Positions 25,300 to 38,298 of a stretch of DNA of 64,000 nt are shown here, in pieces. The stretch's first letter is position 1; every line of letters begins with the position of its first letter. The notes under the pieces were generated by a model, which had not been told where the DNA came from, did not search any database, and saw only the letters and a program-made list of their open reading frames with translations. The DNA is taken from the NCBI GenBank assembly GCA_036898135.1, contig CM072516.1:22685948-22749947 (forward strand), given 5' to 3'. Position numbers and translations under genes: made by a program. The DNA is from Oncomelania hupensis (taxonomy: Eukaryota > Mollusca > Gastropoda > Littorinimorpha > Pomatiopsidae).

Positions 25300-26800
25300 C
25301 AAATTGTTTCTAACAAATGCAACATAAATATTGCAAGAAAACACTTGAAATAGATGTATGATGAGCTTATCTACATTAAAAAATTCACTTTGAACTAAAA
25401 ATCGTCGAAAATCTATAGGAAACACTTCAGTTTTTCACGACCCCGCTAGAGACACATTCGAACACAACTTGTGTCACAAGCAAGCTTCGGAACAAGGAAT
25501 TTCATGAAAAATTCATACGCCACACACTTTTATGTACCAAAAAGTAGTAGCAATAGGGACTTTTCACTCTCCAGACGTTATATATCAATCCACATTGGGG
25601 ATTTCCCTTCATAGTCGGACAAGAAAAGTTGGGGTATCGGAGGTCAATTAGTGCCATTGTTTTAGCAAGGTGTGATCAACACCCTTATCAAAATCAACAA
25701 AATAAACAATGTTTTAGTAATATTTGAACAAAATCCGTTTGGGATATTAAAGAAAAGTCTTAAATAAAGACAAAGAGGCAACAATCCTAAAATTGATGGG
25801 GTAGCCTTTTTTTAGTGTTTTACGGCTGTAGCAGCGAATCAATCCTGGCGTCTTTAGCCGGGTTTTGTCATGCGGCAACACATATAAATAATTATATATT
25901 AAATATATATATCGTTCATTCCTGCATGGACTTCCTCTTCTTCGTGGTTTGCTTCTGTCTTTTAACCTGTTTTGAGCATGCTGGGCTTGGAATGCGCTTT
26001 GAGCACATATATTTAAGATTAGAAGTGCGCTAAAATAGGAACAATTTACTTCTTTTTTTTTTCCTCCATCGTTCCACCTCGGATTTCCTCTTCTTTCTGT
26101 TCCTTCTTCAATGCCATTTACTCGTTCATTACTGGGTCCATTCTCTTGGCCTCGTTCCCTGCTCGTCGCCCTTCACTCCAGTAAATTGAATTCTTTACCT
26201 CTCTCCTCAGCGCGACCGGGGCGCATCCGGCAGAGGAAGAAAAGGAACGATTGAAAGGAATCAAATTCGCCACGAGCGGCTCCTTCTGTTCCTTCTTTTG
26301 CGCTACACTGACTTTGTCCAATTTAAGTGTCTTGTTCGCCCTTAAGTGTCTCGATGGCTTTAAGTGTTTAAAGCGTCCCCAGTGCCACTGTTAACGCCCT
26401 TGCTCGTAGAAAAACACTGTAAACTTTTTGTTCATGCGTGCGGGTGTATGTTTTACATGAATGCCTTCTCGTCTGCTTGTTTCTTTCTCAATCAGTCCTT
26501 TTCTATTTGCTCGTCTGTGTACGTATGAATAGTTCTTTATAATTTATGGGTGTATTATATATATATATACATATGTATCTGTTTGCAAACAAGGGAATCC
26601 AACTTTGGACGGAAACCACCCAGAAAATATGAACAATTGAATTATTAAACGGAATTTCCGCGGCAAACAAATCCAAAAAATAAATGAATAAGGTCTGCAT
26701 TCATTTTGGGATCCTTTTTTGTTTCGTGTTTTAACTTGCAGTGGGAAAGACACTGAACATAATTTTCATTTCCAATTGCAAGTGAATGTTAATTAACTGG
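25300..26800. other. unannotated intergenic DNA
   Basis: No recognisable gene or repeat apart from short AT microsatellites near 25885-25910 and 26556-26570. Confidence 0.5.
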
Positions 26801-26802
26801 TA

Positions 26803-27536
26803 TGACGGCCTACTAGCGCCAAAACCGAGAGTTACCATTATCACGAGATAATTCAAATTATCACGTGTTCTGTGTAATTTACAGAGATATCGGTAATCCG
26901 CAGTGTTAATTAATAATTATCAGTATTTGCCACGCTTTCCTAGCGCCAAAACCTGATAATTACAAATATCATGAGATAATTACAATTATCAAGAGATAAT
27001 TACAATTATCAAGCGATAATTACAATTATCACTGAAAATTATAAATATCAAGATGAGCATGCGCGGCCCGATACGCGATGCGCATGCGCGGCAGAGGCAC
27101 TGTTCCCAGCACGCCTGGGGTTTTGGCCCTAGTAAAGCGTGGCCAAAACTGAAAATTAGTAATTAACACTGTGAATTACCGGTATCTCTGTGAATTACAC
27201 AGAACACGTGTTAATTACAATTATCACTGATACATGTAAGTTTTGCAGGTTTTGACGCTAATAAGCCGCCTTACCAGAATTAAGCATGATCACGTGAAAA
27301 TTATAATTATCAAGTGAAAATTGTAATTATCATGTGATAATTACAATTTTCAGTTTTGGCGCATTTCCAGGCGGATTGATAGAGCCAAAACTGAAAATTA
27401 AACATGATCACACGAACATATTTGTAATTTTCAATGATAATTGTAATTATCTCTTGATAATTGTAATTATCCCATGATATTTGCAATTATCACATGATAA
27501 TTGTAATTATCAGGTTTTGGCGCTAGTAGGCCGCCA
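26803..27536. mobile_element. composite foldback/MITE-like element with TA flanks
   Basis: The outer 24-bp termini are inverted copies that differ at one position (core GGCCTACTAGCGCCAAAACC) and are bordered by TA at 26801-26802 and 27537-27538. Inside, ~26840-26940 and ~27125-27235 form another long imperfect inverted repeat. Further degenerate copies of the terminal GGTTTTGGCGCTA motif occur at ~26940, ~27119, ~27248 and ~27352. Spacers are built of ATAATTACAATTATC-type palindromes. A GC-rich core (27053-27108) holds TGCGCATGCGCG. There is no ORF. It is probably a non-autonomous DNA element formed by nesting or end duplication. Confidence 0.7.
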
Positions 27537-27567
27537 TAAACTGGGGGTAAAACCGAGAAGGATAGGA

Positions 27568-27631
27568 TAGATAAATAGATGTTCAGTGTTTATAGGGTCC
27601 AGCGGACTGCCAAGAACCGAATCAGGACCAA
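27568..27631 (-). mobile_element. 64-bp tail-only Nimb/I-type insertion (subfamily B)
   Basis: On the minus strand this reads GGTCCTGATTCGG, then AGTCCGCTGGACCCTATAAA, and finishes with an ATCTATTTATCTAT tail. A perfect 12-bp duplication AGAAGGATAGGA flanks it at 27556-27567 and 27632-27643. The module differs from subfamily A in the loop side (TTCTTGGC) and in CCCTATAAA after the stem. Confidence 0.9.
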
Positions 27632-27759
27632 AGAAGGATAGGAGAGCCAAGTCAAAACGACTTCTCCACAAAATATAATTATTCTGCACAGACAAACAGT
27701 AAATTATATGAAATTATGCAATGTGTGGCAGAAGTTGCAAGCAAAGGAAGAGGAGAAGC

Positions 27760-27762
<3 letters not shown>

Positions 27763-27840
<78 letters not shown>

Positions 27841-27906
27841 GAGAGAGAGAGAGGGAGAGAAAGAGAGAAAGGGAGAGAGAGGGAGAGAGAGGGAGGAGGG
27901 AGGGAG
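27763..27906. repeat. (GA)n array
   Basis: A GA core with GGGAGA and AAAGGG variants on the right side. Confidence 0.9.
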
Positions 27907-29828
27907 AGAAATATTACAGCTTCTACAATTGCTGGCGACAGGACGGGAAGACTGGAAGAAGCGTCATTACGAACGGTAAAGAACGGTCATTATAGATGTT
28001 AAACGAACAACGCAAGACAACAAGCGTTCCAATGTGTCTACCCAAAATTAATAAAAGAAATATTGTTACATAATCTTTATCGTGCAAACAACACAACACA
28101 AAAATAAAAGAATTCCAAAAGGATAAAAATCAAAACCAAAGATAATTTTAAAAAACGAACACTTTACTTCTTTTATTTTTTCTCTTACCCGCCCTAGAAA
28201 TAGGAAACCCAAGACTGGCAAGAAGCAGAAGAAGACTGCATACAAACGAAATAAATCTGATTACAACCAAAAAACGGGCGGGCAACACACAACTTACCTC
28301 CAAAGCAAATGACGGTTGTACGCTAGTTGCAGAAATAATCACCCAGATAATTTCACGTTCCTGGCGTTTTCACAATCCTCCAGGTAATGTCTGCCTAAAA
28401 ATAACACAAAAACAACAGTGTCTGAGTATATTTTTTTTAAATCCTGGCATAAAAAGGCCGAGTCAGAACAGCAGGGTGGAAGACGAACGAAGCTGGCACT
28501 ATGAGCTCATCTCCCACATAGACCCAATCAACATAATGCCTAGCTTGGGGCTGGAGCCATACCACACCGAACACACACACCACACCGCAGCGTCCGTCCC
28601 ATGAACAGCTACCGAGCCGCACTCCGACACAGAAGAGAAATTAACACTTCCAACTACACAAGATTCAACAATAAAAACACAGTCTACTCCATACACAAAA
28701 AGCACTCCAAAATGTGAGTCTGCAGAAAAAGCTTGACAGCGGAACTACTTTAAGCGGTGTTGATTAGAAGCCGAAATAGGGTGTTAAGGGCGAAACTGGA
28801 GGAGCAAATCGTATTGAAAAGTTGAGTGTCAAGCGGCGCTGCAGCATGTGAGGGCAGTGAGACGGAGAGAGCCTACGTCCCTGGCAGTCAGCCTGCAGTG
28901 ACAGACACACACAGTACCAGGATGCTTCCACATTCACACACACGGTATCTTTCCGCTCATCGAACGTCCATGCAACAAGGTCCTGTTTTGAGAATGAAGA
29001 GAGGAAAAAACATAACGATGATTGAATGAAGGAAAAGTATGTCCACAATGACTGAAGTACAAGGAAACATTCTATCACGCTGATTAAATTTTATATAAAT
29101 ATGCTATTTTGATTCCATTATCTTTAAAAAAAAAAGGAAATATTTAAGGATCCCTTGACATTTTATTGCGTAGCCCGCCAATAATAGATATTCTCCGTAT
29201 TAATGTACATGTCCGAAACAAGGCTTGCGTGTCCATGCGTGAGACTGACTTCGGGCATGAACGTGAACAGACGTTAAAATACACTATTGAACTGAATTGA
29301 ACTGACTTTACGATGATTGTGGACAAATATCGTTTACGCTGATTAAGGAAAAGATCTTTTACGACAAAATCAGCAAGGACAAATCATTAACGATGAATAA
29401 CTGCAGGAATCTTCAATCCAGCTTACAATGGTTAAGATAAAGCAAAGCGTATTCGCACGTTTAGTTTTCAGTTTAATCCCGACCGAACGAAGCAAAAATA
29501 TGTTACAGTTTCACAATTGTATTTACGTTCTTAAATATGGCAAAATTGTGTCCGTGTCTATGCAGGAGGTGTATTTCCGAGTTTTTTGCAAACCCGCAAA
29601 ACAATACGAACTTCGGTTCCCTTCTGCTTGTTCGTCCAGTAGTTATTTATTTATATTCTTTTATAAGTTCATTTTTACGAAGGTACCTTAATATTTTAAC
29701 ACATAGATTTCTTTAAAATAACAATTTGTATTATGTGTTTATATCATGGGAGTCTTAAAACTATCAAACGACCGAAAATGCGGAGAGGGAGGGGCGTTGA
29801 AAGATACGGGAAGGGGGTGGTGGGAATG

Positions 29829-29912
<84 letters not shown>

Positions 29913-31713
29913 TGATCTGGAAGCAGACCCGTCACAGCAAGCGCCCCCTGTGAATCAATAAGGACAGAGCTCTGTTGATTCGCTGTGCTCCTTCACGTAG
30001 ACACCACCCTCTCATCCAGATCAGTAGGTATTAAATTGTACAACAGCAAGAAATGTATATAATACAGTAGTTTAGCTATCAAGCATTCTCTACCCTTTCC
30101 CTCCAACACTTTTCTATCCCTACAGTAGCGAAAACAAAAACATATACCAGTTATCGGAATGGCGAATGCTTCCATTCACAATCACGTGATGTTCTTACAA
30201 TCTACGTCCTCTTAACTACCCTATATATATATATCTAAATTTGTGATAATTAATATCAACATGCAAAGCAGGACTACAGGAATTTATAAACATCAAAATA
30301 TTGTCCAATTGTTAAATTAATTCTACCCAATCCACCAATCCCTCGTATTTATATTTATTTATGCAACGTCTTTTGACAGAAAGAACTACGTTTTAAATTT
30401 GCATATTGATTATCGCAAAGAAGAAGAACAACAACAACAACCACAACAACAACCAACAACAACAACAACAACAACTTCTTTACAACAACAAAACACCCAA
30501 AATGTGTTACACAATTTTGTCAAAGTATTTGGCCAGACCAGATCGTGGATCGTCTCATAAGCTTTAGAAGGAAAGAGCCGAAACCTAACAATTTTGATGA
30601 TCAGAATCAACGCCCTAGTCAACCCCATGGAATTTTTCTCCAAACACTATAAGTCTGCATCAATAACAGTTTGCTGATATAGCCATTGTTTTGGTTTACT
30701 CCTGCTTTCTAGTCCCCAGTATTTCCCCTGTCCCCTCCCCCATCTTGTCATAGTAATATGTAGTACCGGCTTTGTACAATGAGGTAATATGTATACATAT
30801 AAATCATTACTTTATTTATTAAGTGACTCAAGCAAGTCTGCATCCGTAAAAGCAAAAAGCCTTCGCTTAAATTAAATAGCAATTACCTGCTCGTACGCCA
30901 ACCCCCTTTAAAATGCGCTTTTGTCACCAGAAACTTCCTGGCTACGTCATATTATCTTCTACAAGGACTTGCTAGATTTACCTACGTGAGATTTTACCTT
31001 CTGGTTCTAAACAAGAATTATTCCATTAGACCTTACTTGAGACCCCTTTCCTGTGTCTTCTTCTCCAACGTAAGGACTCGACGTCAATACGTATACAGAC
31101 ACTTGCACGTTATGTCTGTGCCCGCCATGTAAATGGACCAAAGTGGATTGGTCGATCCATCCATGACGCAATCTACGTAACAATTCTGCATCTAGCGATG
31201 AATTAGCATGCTGTTTTCTCCCCTCATCCTAATGCACTGAAGGTCCCAGCAGCAAGAAATAATAGCATGCATGGCCGCGTTTTACCTAAATGTGGATTTG
31301 ATCCTGGAATCAGTGTAAAAAGACTATCCCAAGCTTCCACTAAGGTTCACTTGAATAGATTCCATACGCAACAATGCAATCATGGTTTACATGCCTACCA
31401 CACTACCTTGATCAAGGCAGCGCAGGCATGACCGAGTTCCACGGTTATTGATTTTGCGCGGGGATTTCTTTCTTCTTCTTTTTTTTTTTTCACTTGAAGC
31501 ACAGATTCAGCATGTAGTAGACCGAGCAGGACACATATACAGTTAGTTACTCCTAACACAGACATGTAGAATAACCGTGCAACCACTTTCTTAATCTAAT
31601 GACGCAATGAAATTATGAAAGACATCAAAGAAAAAGAATCAGTGTCCAATTGCTTTTTTTAAAAAAAAAGAGAGAGAGAGTCCGGGATCGTCTGTTTTCA
31701 ATCTCTTTCACTA

Positions 31714-31773
<60 letters not shown>

Positions 31774-31779
31774 AATAGC

Positions 31780-31849
<70 letters not shown>

Positions 31850-33396
31850 TACAATCATTTTTCCCCAAAATCAAATTCAAAGAAGGTCGATCTATTCTAT
31901 AACCAGTATACTTGTTGCCAACACAACAAAAACACATTCAGCACTTAAAAATGTGGTGTAGAGTCAGAGAGATTGCTATTACAAGATGGAAACGAAATTA
32001 TTCATATAGCCTATATCTACAATTTGACTGCATCAAATTCTATTATTACAACAGAGAGGAAACGGGAGTGTCCGGAGATACCCTTCGGTGACCTCACGTC
32101 TGTGACCTCCGGTTTGAAGCTAATAATCCTGATAGATCTCATAACGCTCAGAATGTCCTTGACTGAACATTGAGGTTTAACGTCTACAGTTTACACCCAC
32201 CATTTGCGATATGACGGACGGGGATAACCATCCAAGGGAACCCAGGGGTAAAGACCTAAATAAACACTGAACCACCAGAGCAATCATACTGCTAAAATGT
32301 CCTTGCCCAAGGGCCAGGCTTTTTATGCTCTAGAGATTTATGCCGTTGAAGTGGCTGATCGTAAAGATACGCATAAATTATGGACCCGGTGGTCCCATAA
32401 GCGCACACCCCTTGCATTATGACATCGGGTATGCATGACTGCGTTTCAGACGGATCAATCAAGGCTTCCATTCACTCGAAGTTGCAGTGGATGTTGATGA
32501 GTATGATGACTAGTTAACTGTTTAGAGTGGATTTGATCTATGTGTGTTGTTGCTGCTGTTGCTGTTGTTGCTAATGGTGTTGTGCTGTGTCGCGTTGTGT
32601 TGTGTTTTAGTTGTGTTGTGCTTGGGTGTGGTGTGGTGTGGTATGATGTGTTAGGGTGTGGTGTGGTGTAGTGTGTTCTGTTGTGTTGTATGCTGGGTTA
32701 GAGTGACGATGAGGGACTGTAAATATGTGTGTGCAGTTGTACCTGTGCGCGTGCGCATGGGAGTTATGTGTGTATTTTGTGTGTGTGTGTGTAAGTGTGT
32801 GTGTCTGTCTGTCTCTCTGTCTCCAAAGTAGAGAAGAGTGGGGACATGCTGCGTATTTCGAGCATTACAAACGCGCAAGTTCCCCTTAAAACAAAATATT
32901 CACACTAAATCTTAAAAGGGTGAGATCTTGATTACATACATTCTTCTCACGGTCGTGAAGCAAAGCCACTTCGACGAGATTCTGAATGTGAAAGGTTGCT
33001 ACAACTTGAAGACCTCCGAGGTGTTACTTTGCAAATAAACTCCATTTGTTCCATGAACAAAAAGGAATGCAAAGTTTAATCCCTTTGCATTCTCTTAATC
33101 TGTAAAGAAAATAGATATCTTCCACTCTTTCTCTATTCCACGTGAACAAAGAAGGTGACAGTTTGAACTACGGACAAATAAAAAGTTCTGAAATCACTAA
33201 CGTAAGCAGTAATGACTAAAGGGTACAAAGATAAAGAATGCTGCCTCACAGAACCTTTGCAAAATCACAGTGAGTATTGTCCCACCAAAAGAATAGGCCA
33301 GCAAAAATATACACTTTTTAGATAGTTGTGAAATAAATTGATAAATTTATGAGTTGTATAGGTGCCTATTAATAAGCTGATTCTAAAAATAGCACT
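27907..33396. other. intergenic DNA with scattered microsatellites
   Basis: Holds (GA)n at 29832-29910, AAC-rich DNA at 30425-30475, (GAT)n at 31714-31772 joined to (AAT)n at 31779-31848, and GTGTT-rich DNA at 32570-32700. No ORF in these 5.5 kb has a recognisable domain, and I found no RNA gene. Confidence 0.5.
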
Positions 33397-33407
33397 GCTG
33401 GAAAGAT

Positions 33408-34442
33408 AGGACCATCAGTCTACATTCCAAGCTAAGGCTGCTGCGCTCCCTTGTCATCTCCATCTTCCTATACGCTTGCAAAACATGGACCCTCACATCA
33501 GATCTACAACAAAGAACACAAAGCATGGAGATGCAGGGATGTCGTTTGGGTCGGATCTTCGGCTTTTAGCCGACATTTTTATAAAAAAAAGCCGATAAAC
33601 TGTCCGTCATGTCGGCTCGCCGAGCCGAAGTTTTCACGGGTGAATCGGCTCGGTTTTGTCCATTTTTGCGATATTCCTGTGCTGTACGCTTGCAGTTTAG
33701 GTGAGGATTCGATAAATACAAAGGTTAAACCCAGTTAACAGTATTGTGGTCTGTCAAGGGACAGTCTAAACTTTTTATTGTTTTTGTGTGTCTAACATTT
33801 CAGAAAATAAAATTTCTTTTGAATGTTCTTATTCTACTCTGAAAATCATGTTTTATTACAAAGATAAGCATCCACAGAACATATTTAATATATGGAGGTG
33901 GACGTTAGCGTAGTGAATCTAGTAAAAAAAAAAAACTTATGAGACTGCTTTGGAAGAGAGAGCCGAAACTTTCTGTAAAAAGCCGAAAGTTTCACGGCTG
34001 TTTCGGCCAAATCGCCGAAGAAAAAATTTCCTAGCAACATCCCTGGAGATGATGTGCTACAGAAGACTTCGGGCATTTCCTATACTCAGCACATCACCAA
34101 CAACGAAGTTTGACAGACCATTACACTAGTCATTGGACAACACGAAGACATGCTCACAGTGGTGAAGAAACGGAAATTCCGATGGTATGGCCACGTCACC
34201 AGAGCAGCAGGCCTTGTAAAGACCATCCTGCATGGCACGGTGCAAGGAGACAGAAGAAGATGGAGACTTAAAAAGAGGTGGGAGGACAACATTCGATAAT
34301 GGACTGGCTTGACACTGAGCAAAACCATGAGGGTTGCTGAGGACAGAGAAAGATGGAGTACGCAGGTTAAACGATAATCTGTGGTGCCCCAACGACCTTC
34401 GAGTTACGGAATTTGGATACGATACGTCGATAGGATAGGACC
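33408..34442 (+). pseudogene. RTE-like LINE RT fragment (copy 6), split by a MITE
   Basis: The plus-strand copy starts at the codons for the RTIGLH-like region, continues through LLRSLVISIFLYACKTWT to the QSMEM region, and is interrupted by the 512-bp element at 33534-34045. It resumes at DVLQKTSGISYTQHIT-like sequence and runs through the VKKRKFRWYGHVT, basic and WTGLTLS regions to a short GATAGGATAGGA tail. Flanking GCTGGAAAGAT (33397-33407) and GCTGCGAAAGAT (34443-34454) are a likely target-site duplication with one indel. Confidence 0.87.
33534..34045. mobile_element. 512-bp hAT-like MITE with 6-bp TSD
   Basis: The ends are CAGGGATGT and ACATCCCTG, perfect 9-bp terminal inverted repeats of hAT type. 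The 6-bp duplication GAGATG lies at 33528-33533 and 34046-34051. Subterminal regions are packed with GCCGA/TCGGC words in both orientations, as expected for transposase binding sites. The interior is AT-rich with no transposase ORF, so the element is non-autonomous. Removing it together with one GAGATG restores the RTE-like sequence found in other copies. Confidence 0.9.
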
Positions 34443-34454
34443 GCTGCGAAAGAT

Positions 34455-35872
34455 GGGGTTACACCCTTCGAAGCACTGTTACCCCAAATAACAAAAAGAT
34501 AGAAAACAACAAATCTTATAATGTACCACAAACACACAAATCACTGCAACATATTTGAAGAGAGTTTAAGGTATTAGCATACAGATCACACCGACGTAAG
34601 AACTTAAAAAAATTGAAACTTATTTTTAAAAAACTACTGAGCGGGTTATTTTACGAAAGTATAGAAAGAAAGGAAAGCGCCTAAAACTGCATAAAAACAA
34701 ATGTTCTGCGGCATTTTTCAAGAATGGGCCTTAAAGGGTATAAGCACAAAGAAGGGGGGAAAAAAAGCTGCGAGCTTTGCATTTCAGAGATTTAAGGGTG
34801 ATCACGCCGCAACAATGGGTCTGTGCTGGCATTCGTGAAGGGTTCTCTCTGCACACAATCGATCTCTGCGCTAGCGCCACCTCCCGGGAGAGGTCTGCAC
34901 CATCAGCAGCCGGCTCCACCAGAGCTGCACTGCATCAGCATCGGGTTTTCTACAACCACATATATATGAAAATATAATCCATGAAAAAAAAATGCAGAAA
35001 AGGAAGTCCTTATTGCACAATAAAGATCCTGAATACATATCCAATGTTTGGCGACGAATCTTTCCCTAGAACAATATAAAATATGTTTAGTACCTCGTGG
35101 CGCATGCTGAACATAAATGAGACCTTTAGAGAAATGTATGCACCGAAGCAACGACGAGGTATGCACAATGCAGCACACAAAATACATAGCTCGTATCATC
35201 AGTCCATGGAATGAAATTTCGTGCCCGTATTAATTACTTGATTGCCGTTTTGTTTCAAATTTTTACAAAATAGTATCTTTATCTAATCAATGCGCCATGA
35301 AGTTAACTAACCTTTTCACTTTCAGCACACAAAAATGTGGCTTTCAATACTGTTTTGGGCCTTGACTAAAAAGTGGTCTATGATTTAACGGAGATACACA
35401 GTTTAAGGGAGAAAAAAAATTGCCCCATAATTTTTTTGTTATTTCTTCAATAAAACCCAAACCACCTAACATTAGTCATCAGGAGAAAAAATAATACTAG
35501 AAAACTGCGGTGCTACAAGTAAGTATGCCTGCAGTCCTTAAAACAATCTATTGAATGATTTTTAAAGGTCACACAAATCTTTAAACATATATTATTTCAT
35601 TTCCACATGACAAAGAAGCTTCGATCAAGAATTAGTGTTTTTCTCTTCTTTTTTTTTCTCTCGTCAAATTTGCAACATATTGCCACATATTTTGTAGCGT
35701 ATGGCTTGGGCAAAACTAGTGCCAATAAGCATACTCCGCAGCTGCAAAAAATCAAAGCTGCCGAGGTAAGCAAGGAAAGGTAGGTGTACCTGTCTGCCGG
35801 AATTTCTAGGTCGTTTCAATCAATACAGCGCTATCGCTAGTAGTTCCAAAACACATCAACCACTGTCTTTCG
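34455..35872. other. unannotated intergenic DNA
   Basis: No recognised repeat or gene. Confidence 0.5.
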
Positions 35873-35883
35873 TATCATTATAC

Positions 35884-36127
35884 TATCCTATACTATCCTA
35901 TCCTATCCTACTATCATATCCTATCCCGTAACTCGAAGGTCGTTGGGGCACAACAGATACTCGTTAAACCAGCGTACTCCATCTTTCTGTGTCCTCAGCA
36001 ACCCTCATGGTTTCGCTCAGTGTCAAGCCTGTCCGTTCTCGAATGTTGTCCTCCCACCTCTTTTTCTGTCTCCCTCTTCTTCTGCCTCCTTGCACCGTGC
36101 CTTGCAGAATAATCTTGCAGGATATTT
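35884..36127 (-). mobile_element. RTE-like LINE 3' fragment (copy 7), 11-bp TSD
   Basis: A 244-bp minus-strand fragment with a degenerate (CTATC)n tail at its low end. It is bounded by the perfect 11-bp duplication TATCATTATAC at 35873-35883 and 36128-36138. It contains only the last RT codons and the 3' UTR. Confidence 0.88.
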
Positions 36128-36138
36128 TATCATTATAC

Positions 36139-36855
36139 ACCGAGTGTCAAAGATCAACCAGGAATAAGCTTAACACTATCAGCTTGCCTCAGTAGTCAGT
36201 CCCTGATAGTCATATCCATAAAAAAGGTACTTTTTTCAGAATGTAAAGCTTTGAACTACAGCGTGAATGTAATTACCATACGCGATTTGTTTGTTTTTTT
36301 TTATATATAATGTGAACAAAGGTATAAAATTATGATGGGGAATCGAAGAAGTATTAGTTACACTTGCTGTCATTTTCTGGAAAACTCATTGCCATTGAAG
36401 GTCATGATTTCAGAAACTGACGGCGGCACATTTGCTGCTGATGAAGGCAACTGCTGTTGCTGTAATGGTAGTGGTTATCCCCCTTCCTGTATAATGAATA
36501 TTTTAATTACGACTAAAGTAACTGCTTCTGCCACATACATCATACTAGTAACACGTGACATCTATAAACCATGCTATAAAGATTCGCACGAAGAATTAAA
36601 ACGTTCATCAGATTGTGTTCTTCGAAATCTGTGGGTTTATTTTTTGTTTTTGTTGTTGTTGCTGTTGTTGTTTTTTTAAAAGATAACTCTTATTCTGAAT
36701 GGTCCTCAAATAACTCCATGCACCAGGTTTCAAATCTTTTCATACCACAAACTATTTTTTCAGGTATTAAGATTAACCGAAAGGGTATTAAATGAGAAAA
36801 TCCCAGCTCACATTTGAAGGTAATCTTTGGGCTGTACATTATTGTATTGATTGTG
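36139..36855. other. unannotated intergenic DNA
   Basis: T-rich and GTTGTT-rich near 36640-36680. No gene is supported. Confidence 0.5.
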
Positions 36856-37581
36856 CAGTCTCCTACAAAGTCTTGTATGCTTGACCCATTGCCAACTCCT
36901 CTTGTGAAACATAACCTTGCTGATATTGTGCCTTTGATTTCTGCTATTGTAAATGCTACTCTTACTAAGGTACTGTCCCAAAAAAGTTTAGACAGGCAGT
37001 TGTGACACTGTTATTGAAAAAACCTGCAGCGTTTAAAGAACTGTGCTGCTCGGCTTGTGCTTAATAAACGGAAGCGTGATCATGTCACACCTCTTTTAAA
37101 GGAGCTTCATTGGCTCCCTGTTAAGTTCCACATTGAATACAAAATTGCTGTCCTATCTTACCGCCATTTTAACATGTAACTTCCACCATATCTGTCTGAG
37201 GTACTCACTACCTACACTACAACTCGTTCTTTGCGCTCATCAGATGAAAAACTTTTGAAAACGCTCAAACGTCGGCTTAAAACAATTGGCGAGCGGTCTT
37301 TTAGTTTTCAAGCACCTAAGGTTGGGAATGTGCTGCCTGCCGGTTTAAGACATTGTACAGACCTTGTTTCCTTCAAGAGCTGCTTAAAAACGCACTTGTT
37401 CCGCAAGGCATTTTCTGTGTAAATAGTAAGAACATTAATAAATTTAATACTTTCTGAATGATGCTGGACATGATGTAGTGCGAATGTTGTGATGATGCGT
37501 ACGAATGATGTGTATAAGCGCACTGAGTTGTTATTCTAATGAAAAATGCGCTGTATAAATGCAATTTATTATTAGTAGTAG

Positions 37582-37642
<61 letters not shown>
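36856..37642 (+). pseudogene. CR1/L2-type LINE with large internal RT deletion
   Basis: The first part (36856-37020) encodes SPTKSCMLDPLPTPLVKH and then, after a frame change, the FRQAVVTLLLKKPA block. These are the N-terminal RT fingers of CR1/L2-type LINEs. At ~37021-37040 the sequence jumps to LKNCAARLVLNKRK, the block ~100 residues before the C-terminus, then continues with LHWLPVKFHIEYKI, LPPYLSEVL, TRSLRSSDEK and SFQAPKVGNVLPAGLR to a natural stop near 37422. The catalytic palm (including YADD) is gone. One in-frame stop lies in the HFNM-LPPYLSE stretch. The 3' tail includes AAGCGCACTGAG, TGCGCTGTATAAATGCA and (TTA)n at 37562-37642. Confidence 0.82.
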
Positions 37643-37645
<3 letters not shown>

Positions 37646-38237
37646 TTCAAGTGTGGCTGTACATATTCAAGTGTTCTGTCTTAGGCTGAGATGGACAATA
37701 TTTGGAACTTAGAATAAAACATAAACACTAAGCCTATTCGTGCACAATGTTTATTACTATAAAATGCAGAATGGATAAGATGAACCAAATAGTCAAATTC
37801 GATAGAATCGGGAAACTTCTCTAAGTTCGAGTGCCCACAGTGTCGGTTTTTGTGAACACTGTACTTTTTTCTTCTTCTCATAAACTGGCGTATCACGAGG
37901 AAAAGTAATTCTATGAAATTAAAGTTTCCAGACTGAGTTTCAAAAATCAATCTTCTTCAGCCAGATGTTTCATAGGTAGTATTAGACCTCAGCCGTCTCC
38001 AATACTCAACTGACCCCTGTTTATTCCAAAAACCACTAACTCACTCCGATCGATCTGTATGGCAGAACATTCAAGTCTGACATTGTACGCTGACAGAATG
38101 GTCCAGTTCTTTAATGTGTCTCTGCGAGAAAAATGAAAGTAGAACACCACCAGAACAGCAGTGACCAAAACTTGAAGGAAGGAGTTGTATAATAATAGTA
38201 AGAACAAAAGAAAGAAAGAATGAAAGAGAGAAAGAAA

Positions 38238-38298
<61 letters not shown>

